Positions 1 to 9,380 of a stretch of 27,712 bases of DNA are shown here, piece after piece (position 1 is the first letter of the stretch; every line of letters begins with the position of its first letter). The notes under the pieces were generated by a model. It was not told the DNA's origin. It saw only the letters and a list, made by a program, of their open reading frames with translations, and did no database searches. A program made the position numbers and the translations under genes. The DNA comes from Ettlia oleoabundans (lineage: Eukaryota > Chlorophyta > Chlorophyceae > Chlamydomonadales), in NCBI GenBank assembly GCA_019693395.1, contig JAAMXP010003561.1, positions 1-27,712 on the forward strand, written 5' to 3'.

Positions 1-3000
1 CCCCATCACCATCAGCCCCACCACACACAACGCTCTCCCTACACACCCAAACCATACCAACCAAACACCATCAACCCACCTGCTAATCAAGGCCTCCCGT
101 GGGCCGGGCAGCAGCGCCGCCGCCGCCACTAGCAGCCCCGCCGCTGCTGCCACAAGGCCTGTATTAGCGGTGATGCGAGCCATTGCCCCTGTGAGAGCCG
201 CCTGCTGAGACTGCCCCACCGAGTTGGGGTTGAGGGAGGCTGCCAGGTTGGCTGCAAGCAGCTTAGCACGTTCAGCTGGGCTAATTGCGTCATTCTGCGA
301 AGAAAGAATGTATGGCGGTAAGAGATCAATTAGACAGACGGATTAGAGAATGGCATTGCGGGGAAAGATTGAATATGACAAGGAGTAGGCAAGGAGGGCG
401 TTGGCATGATGCAAAGGAAGACACCAACAACGGTGGCAGCAGCGGCAAGCTGAGAGTGGGCAGGACCGGCAGGAGGGCAGGACGGAAGGAGAGAGTGGGA
501 GAAGATGGGTGCAGTTACAGGCAACAATATCAGGTAGGTGGGACAGAGAGATGCGAGTAAAGCCCAGTGAGGGATAGCAACGCTCTTTAAGCGGGCTTGC
601 ACATGCAGATGCATAGGAGTAGACTTGAGTTCCAATTTGCCACTGGCTGCTGGCTGATGCTTGGGGCAAACATGAACGTGCGTCAGCAAAGTCTCACCTT
701 GGCTTTGTCTGCAGCCTCCGCAGCAGGCTCCTGCTTTGCCGCCGCCGGGGCTTGCTGGCTCTCCTTAGCCTCCTCCTGAACCGAAGGGTTGTACAAAACA
801 GGAAGGCAGCGGCAGTTTTACACACACACGAACCAGGCAGGCGGTGGCGAATCGAGGCTTCCATCAAGGCTTTTGCGTCCCGCAAAGTCCAGCGGTACAG
901 ACGAGCTGCTCTGACGTGCTGTGAACCAGGATCACCGAAATTTAATACAGGGATCACCGAGATATAATTTAGAGACCAAGGGTTTTGCGTCCCGCAACAT
1001 CCATCGGTACAGACGAGCTGTTGTAAGTTGTTGTGAACTAGGATCACCGACATTTGATGGATGAGGAGAAGCAGGAAGGGGGCACAATGCATGTGCATGA
1101 CAGTAGCAGGCCAATAGCAGCTGATGCACTCCACGCCAAGAGGTCCACCGACAGTACACCAAACACATGCACAACGCAAAGGGCACGCTTTTGCCCAGCT
1201 TGCAACTCGATTTGTTGCAAATTGACAGCTTGCAGTCCGCGAAAATTACTGCAAGGAGGAAAGGGATGCGGCCCTCACCTTTGCTGCTGGCATGGGCACT
1301 GGTGCGGGCTTAGAGGGTGCTGCGGCAGCAAGGGGGGCAGGCTTGGGCGCCCCCGCCTGCAGGCGTAGCACGCAATGGCTGTGTCAGTGTAATCGACGCG
1401 ATAACAAAGTTGGTAGTCCTGACTGCTGAAACTTGGCTTCGACACTTTACCTGGTAGGGCAAAGCCACCAAACATGGCGTAAGGAATTTTTTCCCCACGC
1501 CGCAGATAATAAAACGCCCACTACATGTTTGCAGCGTTGCAGCCCAGCGAACAACAGAGTCGTGCAGGGATCATCAGGCACTAATCCCTTCCTTCCCCAC
1601 CCAAGCCCAGAGTCAACCCCTTTCCTGCGATGCCATCCAGGCCCCATATTAGCAATTTGTGGCATGCACCTACAGTACTGCATTTGCCGACATTGCCAAC
1701 CGCACCTTGGCTGATGCTGCAGGCGGGGCCTGTGCGCTCTTCTCAGCTGCAGCAGGCTTTGGTGCCGCCTCTGCCTTCTCCGCCGCGGCTGGCTCGCTCT
1801 TCTTTGCCTGCTCGGCCTGCATTCCACCAGCGGGAGCAGGGCGATGGTTGAGGGGCATGATGTCAGCGAAGCCCTCCAATTAATTTCAGAAGAAAGTGCA
1901 GGTTAGTACTAGGAGACAGCTTGACGAGACATTGCAAGGGTCGTTTATTGTAAGAGCTACAAAAAGCATCGCTCCATGCGTACTGTTAAGGAAAACATCA
2001 GCGGCACCCATCAGGCGTGCTTGCCGGTCACCTTTGGTGCTGCAGGCTTAGGCTCGGGTTTAGCAGGCGGTGCCTTGTCCTCAGCCTTTGCGGCAGCAGG
2101 GGCCGGCTCAGGCTTCTTGTCTTCCACCTGAACAACGGTCATAGGTCTAGCAGCAGTGTGAGCTATATTCCAAATGTTAAAATGGGAATGGGAGAATCGG
2201 ATGCAGGGAAAAAAACCTATGGGCATATGGAATCAGGTACATGTACTATCCTTTGGTCTCCAATCAAACATTCAAGCGACGCATACAGCGGTACCAGTGT
2301 GGCCTATACACAAAGCACACTGCCAAGCTGGTTTAAGGCACCTATTGCTTGTTCAAAAATGACAGCTATTCAACCTACCTTGGGTGCGGGGGCCTTTTTC
2401 TCGGGCGCAGCAGCCGGGGGTGCCTCGCTCTTCTTTGCCTCAGCTGGCTGCAAATGGGTGGAGGTGGGTGCAGGGAAAGTACAAGGTTGTACAGCGGGCA
2501 ATATGGAGACTGATGGCAGGCGTGTGTGCCGGCCCGAGTGAGGGGGTCAGCAGTGCTGGCCCTCTCACCTTAGGCTGGGCAGGATCAGCAGGGGCAGTGG
2601 CAGTGGCAGCAGGAGCAGCAGCCGTTTTGGAATCAGCCGCGGCAGGGGCAGCAGCCGTGGGTGCATCAGCCGTGGCAGGAGCAGCAGCCGATTTTGCATC
2701 GGCCGTGGCAGGGGCAGCAGCCGTGGGTGCATCAGCCGTGGCAGGGGCAGCAGCCGTTTTTGCATCAGCCGCGGCAGGGGCAGCAGCCGTGGGTGCATCA
2801 GCCGTGGCAGGGGCAGCAGGTGCAGCCGTCTTAGCCGTGGATACCTCGGCCTTAGCCTCAGACTTTGCCGCCGCCTTGGGCTCAGACTTAGAGGGTGCAG
2901 ATTCAGGCTTATCGTCAGGTTTGGCCGCAGCCTTTGGCTCAGCCTTGCGAGGTACAGAGTCCTCAGCCTTAGGCTCAGCCTTTGCCTTAGGCTCAGCCTT

Positions 3001-6000
3001 AGAAACAGCAGGCTCCTCGGCCTTAGCATCAGGCTTTGCAGCCGCTTTTGGGTCAGCCTTAGGAGGCGCAGGTGCGGCAGGCAGGGCGGGCGGCGGCACG
3101 GATTCTTTGGCAGTAGGGGCAGATGGCGGCGCTGGCGGCGGTGCCGTCTTATCAGCTGCGGCAGGCGGCGGTGTCACCTTGGCAGCCGGCACCTCAGCCT
3201 TGGGGGGTTCGGCCTTGGGTGCAGGGGGTGGCGGTGGGGGTGGCACTTCAGCCTTTGGGGGCGCAGGGGCAGCAGGCTCTGCAAGCTGAACAGAATCAGC
3301 CTGCACACAGTGCGGATATGGGCAAGGGAACAAGTTGGCTGAATACGTCTTGTTGGAATGTGCAGCAATGCTACCGCCACTGCGCCAAACCAACCACACA
3401 GTAGCAAAACTGCACACCACCATGCCTCTTCGCTTCATATCTGCCTGCTGGACATGATGTAGCAAACGGACAATTTGTGACATACTGACAAGCGCTGTTG
3501 AAGATGCATGGCAAACGGGTCATGCCCCGCACCTGTGGGGGTGCTGGCTGCGTGAGGCTGGGCAGCTGCAGCGCTGAAGGCAGCATGCGGAGCTTATCCT
3601 TGGGCACCAGCCCATCGGGTGCCAAAAAAACCCCGGCTGAGAGTCCAAGCAGCGCCAAGGATGCTGCCGCCACGCCAGACTGCAGTACAAAGCAGATAAC
3701 AGGGGAATCCGCCCGTAGGCTCAAACACTGACTGAAAACCCAATAGGACAGATGAGAACTGGAGTGCTCTTTGGCATAAATAATAAATAATCGGCTGCGA
3801 CCAATAATGCTTTTCAAGCAGGGGCAAGCTAGAACAACAACACATAGGATGCTGCCAGGCTGCACAAACTGGCAAGCTGCAGGCATCAGCTGTGCCTGCC
3901 TGAGAGCCTGAGGCAGCGGCTGCAATTATGCCCACAAACAGCGCTGCGGCTGGACTCATCAACCCTATTGTGCAGCCTACTGTTGCAGCAAGATCAAAAA
4001 GGAAGGCTCAAAAAGGCAGAGTTCAGGAAGGCCAAATAAGGCAGTGCGTAAACATACAAAGGCTTAGCACTCACCCAGCTGCCCTTGCCCTCGGCCTGGC
4101 CGCCTTGTTTGAAGAATGAGCTGGCCTGCAGAAGCAGGGGTGATGCATGCACACGCCTTCAAGCCTCATTACACGCAGAAGGAGGCAACGTTTGAGGTCG
4201 CGTCCGCTGCGACTAACATTGCGGCGCAGGGGCACTAAACACACATGCGTTAGGCGATCACGGACAGATAACAATTGCACAACAAATCAAAGCACCAGGG
4301 CAACTTATGCACGCACCGTTCCCTTTCCGCCGCTGCCGCCTGCGGTGGGGGCCGCCTGCTGGCCGGTGCGCTTGCGCACCAAGAACTCCAGCTGCTCTGG
4401 GGAGCAATTAGCGGCTTCTTGCGGCGTGATCAGCCCATCCTTGACACATGCCTGGATGGTGGCTTCCAGAGAAGCAAGCAGCTCCTCCATTGGCCGCATA
4501 CCCTCATTGGAAAGCGAGGAGGAAGAAAGGGAGAGGTTGCCGCCTGCTGCTGCGCCACCGGAGCTGCTGCCGGCGCGCGCTGGCGTGGGCGTGCGGCTGG
4601 TCGGGCGCCGCGCGGGGCTGCGGCTGCGGCCGCGGGCGGGCTGCTGTGGGGGGGCCGAACTGGTGTTCCGCCGCTTGCGCTCCAGGAACGCCTGCTGCTC
4701 GGGGGAAAGGCCTGCCATTGGCTGCGAGCTGCTGGCAGAAGGTGGGGTGGAGGAGCTAGCATCGCGCTGCTTGCGTTCCAGAAAAGCTAGCTGTTCGGGT
4801 GAGAGGCCTGCAGGGGCACCAGCCGTCGATGTCACACGGCCGGTGGGCCTGGGAGCGGGGCTCCGGCCCCTAGTGGGTGCTGCGGGAACAGGCGAAGTGC
4901 TTGCCTCCCGCTTTCGCTCAAGGAATGCCTGCTGCTCAGGGGAAAGGCCGGCCGGGCTGGCTGCCGACGGTGCGGGACCGCGGCTGCTGGGGCGGGGTGC
5001 GGGGCTGCGGCTGCGGCCCCGGCTGGGAGGGGCGGAAGCGGGAGAAGCGCTTGTCTCGCGGCGCTTGCGCTCTAGGAACGCCTGCTGCTCGGGCGACAGG
5101 CCTCGCATGGTTGCAGAGCTGCTGGCTGTGGCCAGGGGTGGGGGAGAGGAGCTGGAGCTCTCCTGCTTGCGCTCCAGGAATGCCAGCTGCTCAGGGGACA
5201 GGCCTGCTGCGCTGCTGCCAGCCGGCGGCGAAGTGGGTGTGCGGCTGCTGGGACGGGGCGCGGGGCTGCGGCTGCGGCCCCTTGTGGGAGCGGATGGTGT
5301 TGGGGAGGCGCTTGTTTCGGTGCGCTTACGTTCCAAGAAAGCCCGCTGCTCAGCAGTTAGCCCAGCGGAGGCTGAGCTTTGAGAGGCTGCCCGTGAAGGC
5401 GGCGAGGGTGTGCGGCTGCTGGGGCGGGGGGAGAGGCTGCGGCCCCTGCTGGGTGCTGCATGCGCCGGCGAGGCGCTTGCCTCCCGCCGCTTGCGCTCCA
5501 AGAAAGCCTGCTGCTCAGGGGAGAGGCCTCGAGGTGCGGCGGAGCCAGTGACCACGTCAGGGCGGTCGAGCACGTGGCCAACTGACGACGAGCGTTTGCG
5601 CATCAGGAAGTCCAGCTGTTCTGGGGTGTATTTGGCTGCTTCCTCCTTGCTCATCGTGCCGTTTGTAGCCCCCTGGGCGCTAACCTGCAGCAGCAAGGCA
5701 CGGGATGCTGCCTTTGGCAGTGATCCAGCATGGGGCAGTGCCACCGGGTACTCGAGAGGCGGCCACCCTAGTTGGCACCTCTAGCTTGCGCGGGGGCTCT
5801 AATGCGCCCAGGATGCTATCTGGGAACGGTTAGGCTGATTGGCGGGAGGCCAAGGAGGACTACCACAACAGCCACGAACGGCGTGGAAGCAACAGCAATT
5901 GCGTCAGGCCCCGTGCTGCGGCTGTTCCACTTGCAGGCATCACACATTGTTTCACCAACACACCCGGATGCCGCATGGCCTCCCAAGAGCGCTTCCCCCT

Positions 6001-6056
6001 GCCTGTCGCAGGACTCGGGGCGGCTGCCCCAGCGGAACGCCAACGGAGCGCTGCAT
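1..6056 (-). CDS. Plastid-targeted multivalent SPEQ-motif repeat protein with membrane segments (3' end beyond window)
   Basis: Function unknown. Exons read on the minus strand: 6056-5964, 5684-4317, 4125-4075, 3679-3533, 3300-2569, 2447-2379, 2127-2032, 1816-1706, 1356-1279, 775-698 and 294-80 (donor GTGGGT; the gene continues past base 1). All ten complete introns are phase 0 and the frame stays open for about 1012 residues. Residues 1-34 (MQRSVGVPLGQ..., ending IRVSA) look like an algal chloroplast transit peptide with a V-x-A cleavage motif. Residues 51-470 carry nine copies of (S/T)(P/A)EQxxFLxRK(R/Q) in Ser/Arg/Pro linkers. A hydrophobic helix follows at about 507-526 (ASLALLGLSAGVFLAP), then a Pro/Ala/Lys/Glu-rich spacer (about 554-941) and a second helix at 987-1004 (GLVAAAAGLLVAAAALLP). 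The start is the ATG at 6056, chosen because its short exon joins in phase and completes the transit peptide. Exon 1 and the GTGACC donor after 2032 are the weakest calls. The family is not recognised; a scaffold, tether or linker role is inference. Confidence 0.72.
871..1055. repeat. Diverged 112-bp tandem duplication inside an intron
   Basis: Two copies start at 871 and 983 with TTTTGCGTCCCGCAA, share CGGTACAGACGAGCTG, and end near GGATCACCGA (copies near 932-939 and 1041-1050, with a third GGATCACCGA at 951-960). The copies lie in the intron between the exons at 1356-1279 and 775-698 of the plastid repeat protein. No coding sense is apparent. Confidence 0.75.
2605..2825 (-). repeat. Coding minisatellite, ADAPTAAAPATADAKTAAAP-type unit
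   Basis: Within exon 5 of the plastid repeat protein a unit of about 60 bases (20 residues, alternating ADAPTAAAPA and ADAKTAAAPA halves) is repeated in tandem with few changes. It lengthens the Ala/Pro spacer between the two membrane segments. Near-identity of the copies suggests recent expansion and likely length polymorphism. Confidence 0.8.
4368..5627 (-). repeat. Nine-copy degenerate protein repeat, core SPEQxAFLERKR
   Basis: The second exon of the plastid repeat protein encodes nine 12-residue cores at 5592-5627, 5487-5522, 5322-5357, 5163-5198, 5061-5096, 4908-4943, 4767-4802, 4671-4706 and 4368-4403. Start-to-start distances are 35, 55, 53, 34, 51, 47, 32 and 101 residues. Most long linkers carry a basic RGRSRSP or RGRSP block; two of the three short linkers are Ser/Pro-rich with almost no Arg, and the first short one differs. 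The first and last copies (TPEQLDFLMRKR, SPEQLEFLVRKR) differ from the internal ones and are preceded by EEAA and QEAA. The cores look like short amphipathic helices (Leu/Phe on one face, Glu-Arg-Lys at the end). Confidence 0.9.
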
Positions 6057-6974
6057 TGTTGCGGCAGCGATGATCACTCGTAGCGTCGTATGGATGCAAT
6101 GATCGGGCACATTACCGTTGCTGCACCCGCGATGGTAGGCTTTCCAGCGAGTGAACGTTGAGCTGGCACCTGGCGCAAGGGAGGACAGGAAATTCTCCTG
6201 GCGCGCTTAGTTCGTCACTGGCAACAGTCGAAACGGCGTGATTCCGTGGCAGGTCTACATATGAAGGTTCAGGGGCATGGCACAACTTGGTTGCACGGCG
6301 GCATCAAGTTGCACCTCCACCGGTGGAGGTGCAACACCTCCACCGGTGGAGCTCTCTTGCGTGCCTTGCAAGTTGCAAGCCTGAAGCAATGAGGCTTGAC
6401 AATGTTCTGACGTTTGGTAAGCTCGAGGTATCCATGAGCTGTTAGATGTCCAGGCACAAGTCTGGTCTCACGTGGAGGACTCGACAGGATCACTGCCAGC
6501 TGATCTCGTTGTTCTAGCCTAGTTCTAGCTGAAAGAGATATCCTGATGGTTGGGATATGTCTTGCATCCTCGTTGAAAGTTCCATACGACCGCAGGCACC
6601 AAGCAGTAAGTACCTGCCAATTGCTTGCCTCAAGTTAGGTCGTGAGCAGCATGCGGTAGCGTTACGAAGAGCGCACCTGACCATGCACCAGTTGAAGAGC
6701 TGGCTATTGGCAACAGCCAATCATATGATATGTTTGGCCGTTCTCAAGTGTATCAGCGCCCGCTTAGGAATGCCCGCCGAATGGCAATCCCCGTGGCAGG
6801 TTACTTAACGCCACGCCACGCTATGGGCGGCACGGCGGGGCTGTAGATCGGCGTCGTAACAGGTGTCGGCCCTGCTACGCCATCCCAGCGTCTCTTGTGT
6901 CCGTGATTGGCAACACAAAAGCGCTTTAACCCGCCGACCACAATCGAAACACAGTCGAAAACGGACCCAACACT
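6057..6974. promoter_or_regulatory. Divergent intergenic region between the repeat protein and the LysM gene
   Basis: About 0.9 kb separates the start codons of the leftward plastid repeat gene and the rightward LysM gene, so both promoters and 5' UTRs should lie here. No exon-like reading with good splice signals was found on either strand. The one clear structure is the pair of palindromes at 6308-6351. No convincing TATA box was identified. Confidence 0.5.
6308..6351. repeat. Two adjacent perfect palindromes sharing CTCCACCGGTGGAG
   Basis: Bases 6308-6335 form a perfect 28-bp palindrome: the half-site GTTGCACCTCCACC is followed directly by its reverse complement. Two bases later, 6338-6351 repeats the inner 14 bases, CTCCACCGGTGGAG, again a perfect palindrome. 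This could be a binding site for a dimeric regulator, a cruciform or hairpin, or a relic of a small inverted-repeat element. The position midway between divergent genes favours a regulatory reading, but that is inference. Confidence 0.85.
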
Positions 6975-8619
6975 ATGGAAGTCTGGGGCTTCCTGCTTGC
7001 AGGCGTAGCATATGTCAGCCTGGTATCAGGTGTGTTACACTGCATTACAGAAACTTGCAACACCGAACCACTGCGCGAGAACAGCAGCGGGCAAAGCCTT
7101 TTGGAACCCGTTGCAGCGCATTCCAAGTTGCTCCTGCAATTGGATTCATATGCTTCTGTGGCTTCAGTCGTATCGCATGGCGTCCGTCACCGAACCCCAT
7201 TGGGGGTCACCTGCTCCTTGCCGTCAGCTGCCCCGCGGGCGCTGGCCCGGCCCATTTCGCCTGCACTGCAAACCTGAAACTGTACACGCCCGTCTGCCTT
7301 ACTGAACTTTCAATGTCCTAGCTGGAATTTACATTCCTACAGTGCCATCCATGCATGTGGGTGCAGCACGCATGCTTGGGGTGGACAGCCAACACACCTG
7401 CGAGCTGGTACTGCAGGCAGGCGAAGACCTGTGGACGGTGAGGCCTTGTTGTTCCAGCAAGTCAGGGCACTGCGTCAATAGCGTTGCCAGGGTTAGCCCA
7501 CCTGCACCCTTGTTTGCTTCAACGCCCCTGTTTGGCAAAGCCACCTGCCATACACCGCCCAGCTTCCCTGGTGACCATGGCACATATTGAGTGAAACCAA
7601 TAATGCAAAAAACTGGTTTCACAGGCCACGTCATAAACCATGTTAATCTGTGTCCTGTCTTTTCCCCATTCCTTCCCACACATTTTTCCAGGAGGTCTCC
7701 CCTGCATTCTCCCCGCACTGCCACTGCACCCTTTCCCAATGCCTATATCTGCTGCCCACCCAAACACCACAGGTTTGCCAGAAGCTGCATCTCGACCTTG
7801 ATCTAGTCCTGCAGCTCAACCCAAGCTATGGGGAGGCAGGCCACGGATTGAAAGGCAGCACGATGCGCGTGCCGTGCCAAGGTGACACACTCCTGAGCAG
7901 TGCGAGTGCTTGTTCTTGTTACTTGTATGCACATACTAATGGCCCCTCACCGCTGCTTAATTTCCGTAGCATGACGTCATGCAGTCTGCTATCATAACCT
8001 GCTGCACTTGCAGTACGCCTGTAGCTTCACTGTGTTGTTTGTAGCTGGCTTGTGGCCATGTGCAGCGCTTGGTGAGCCCAGCTTGCAGCAGCAGAGCCAA
8101 CAGCAGCCGCAGCAGCTGCAGCAGCAGCCAGAGCCGCAGGCACACCTTGACTTGCGCATACCCTGCAACTGTGAGTGAGGGTGTTGTTGAAGATGAAAGC
8201 ATGGCAGTGTGCTTGCACAGCGTCCCGTTCCCCTTTTCTGGTCAGCAGCATAGCTTAATGAAGCGGAAGTACAAGCTTGATTCCGTCTGTGTGGCAGTGT
8301 TATGGTCCGCTACGCATGAAGAGCAGGGTCGCACGTTGCGTTTCCCTCTTTCGCGGTATCTGCTATTTGCCTCAATTTACCTACCATTGGCCGGTCATCC
8401 CTCTACCTTCGCTGCCCTTCAGACCGCGCTATTAGCGGAGAGACGCTCGATGACGTTGCGGCGCGTTTTGAGGTTCCCGTCAACCTGCTGCTCTCCCTTA
8501 ACAACCAGCCACAGCGGGAGGAGATTGCGTTTGAGGTGATGGACCCTGGGCAAATCCTGATGCTACCATGTCGAGCCGCTCAGCAGGACAGTGCCAAGGA
8601 GGGGCAACAAGTGCAGTAG
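6975..8619 (+). CDS. Secreted protein with two cysteine-flanked LysM domains
   Basis: LysM domains bind N-acetylglucosamine glycans such as chitin or peptidoglycan. Exons 6975-7029, 7343-7437, 7773-7881, 8066-8170 and 8423-8619 join in frame (phases 1, 0, 1, 1) to give 186 aa ending in TAG. Residues 1-18 (MEVWGFLLAGVAYVSLVS) form a signal peptide or anchor. LysM 1 spans about 38-85: CELVLQAGEDLWTVCQKL, then LQLNPS, closing with RVPC. A Gln-rich linker (about 93-111) follows. LysM 2 spans about 120-171: CNYRAISGETLDDVAARF, then LLSLNN, then DPGQILMLPC. The Cys residues that open and close each domain recall disulfide-braced LysM modules of secreted plant and fungal proteins. No enzymatic or kinase domain follows, so it looks like a binding-only protein of the cell exterior or vacuole. 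The second and fourth exon boundaries cut inside LysM modules. The family call is firm and the exact ligand is unknown. Confidence 0.85.
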
Positions 8620-9380
8620 TTCAACTGCAGGAAGCAGTTGCAATAAACAAATGGAAGAAGGGCAGGGTTGATGGTACTGATACTCCTGGCTATGACTATG
8701 CCCGAGAGGTTGAGTGGAGTCCACTATGATGATACTGATTGTGAGCAGGCCAAACTACTCTTAAGTTTTGGCTGTGAAAGGAGCGTCAATTTCCGCACGT
8801 TAGTGTGCATGTTGCTCCGCTGATGCATGAGCTGGAGCTTCACACTTCCCAGTCCAACCCACTTCTTCCTTTCGGACAACGGATTGTCACCCAATTGACA
8901 AGTTTTGACTGATTCAAACCTTGCACTTTGATTGCGCCTTGGGCTGTGTTTCCATTGTTCGGCTCATTTGCAGCGTTCACAGAAAGTCATCTTACCTTGA
9001 CCTTGTATATGACGGTTCCAGCAAGTGCATTTGGCAGCTGCACGGCAGATCCTCCAGTGATCCAGAAGGACCTGGTAGCCCAAATTTCACCTGACCATGC
9101 TTACAAGAAAAAGCCTCAGTTCCCACGGCTGCATATATTCAGATATAAAGCATAGTTGGCATTCGCAGACTGCCAACGGCGATTGGCGGTGGCGGCTGTG
9201 CCAGCTGGGTCCCGCTGGCAGTGGGACTTGTGCTGACCAAATTCAGTGCCCCTGCCTGCTGCCCCAAACCGCGTGCGAATGCGATATCTCATCGGAGTCA
9301 CTAATGCGTTTCAAGGACTAGCCGCAGCTCCTTTTACAAAGGCGGGGGCCGGCTCAAACCCGCCCCCGTTAGGATACAGC
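8620..9380. other. Intergenic region between the LysM and MFS genes
   Basis: No gene is supported here. An AATAAA lies at 8642-8647, 22 bases after the LysM stop, and no nearby TGTAA was seen, so the LysM poly(A) site is unclear. The right part must contain the MFS promoter and 5' UTR. Confidence 0.5.
9144..9150 (+). promoter_or_regulatory. TATA-like element upstream of the MFS gene
   Basis: TATAAAG lies about 235 bases upstream of the chosen MFS start codon. Its position would allow a 5' UTR of about 200 bases. This is suggestive only; transcript 5' ends are not known. Confidence 0.3.

Noticed and set aside
2384..3289. Plus-strand Ala/Gly/Ser-rich ORF of 301 codons
   Set aside because: It is an antisense shadow of the Pro/Ala/Lys exon 3300-2569, produced by biased codons, and it runs across three introns and exons of the minus-strand gene.
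4147..5382. Long plus-strand ORF (411 codons) opposite the SPEQ-motif exon
   Set aside because: It is the antisense of the repeat exon; its apparent repeats mirror the coding repeats. It has no supporting splice, start or family signal, while the minus strand gives a consistent multi-exon gene.
4368..5627. EPYC1-type Rubisco-binding motif in the repeats
   Set aside because: The known Chlamydomonas motif centres on Trp in [D/N]W[R/K]xx[hydrophobic]. No Trp occurs in any of the nine repeats, so homology to EPYC1 cannot be claimed; only the architecture is similar.
5684..5744. Start of the repeat protein at 5744
   Set aside because: The codon there is GTG, no in-frame ATG exists before the TAG at 5783, and a CTGCTGCAG acceptor at 5685 joins in phase to an ATG-led exon.
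9246..9380. Upstream extension of the MFS first exon to 9246
   Set aside because: The frame is open there, but no ATG-led leader is needed. The ATG at 9381 begins a transit-like sequence and the upstream residues do not resemble coding sequence.
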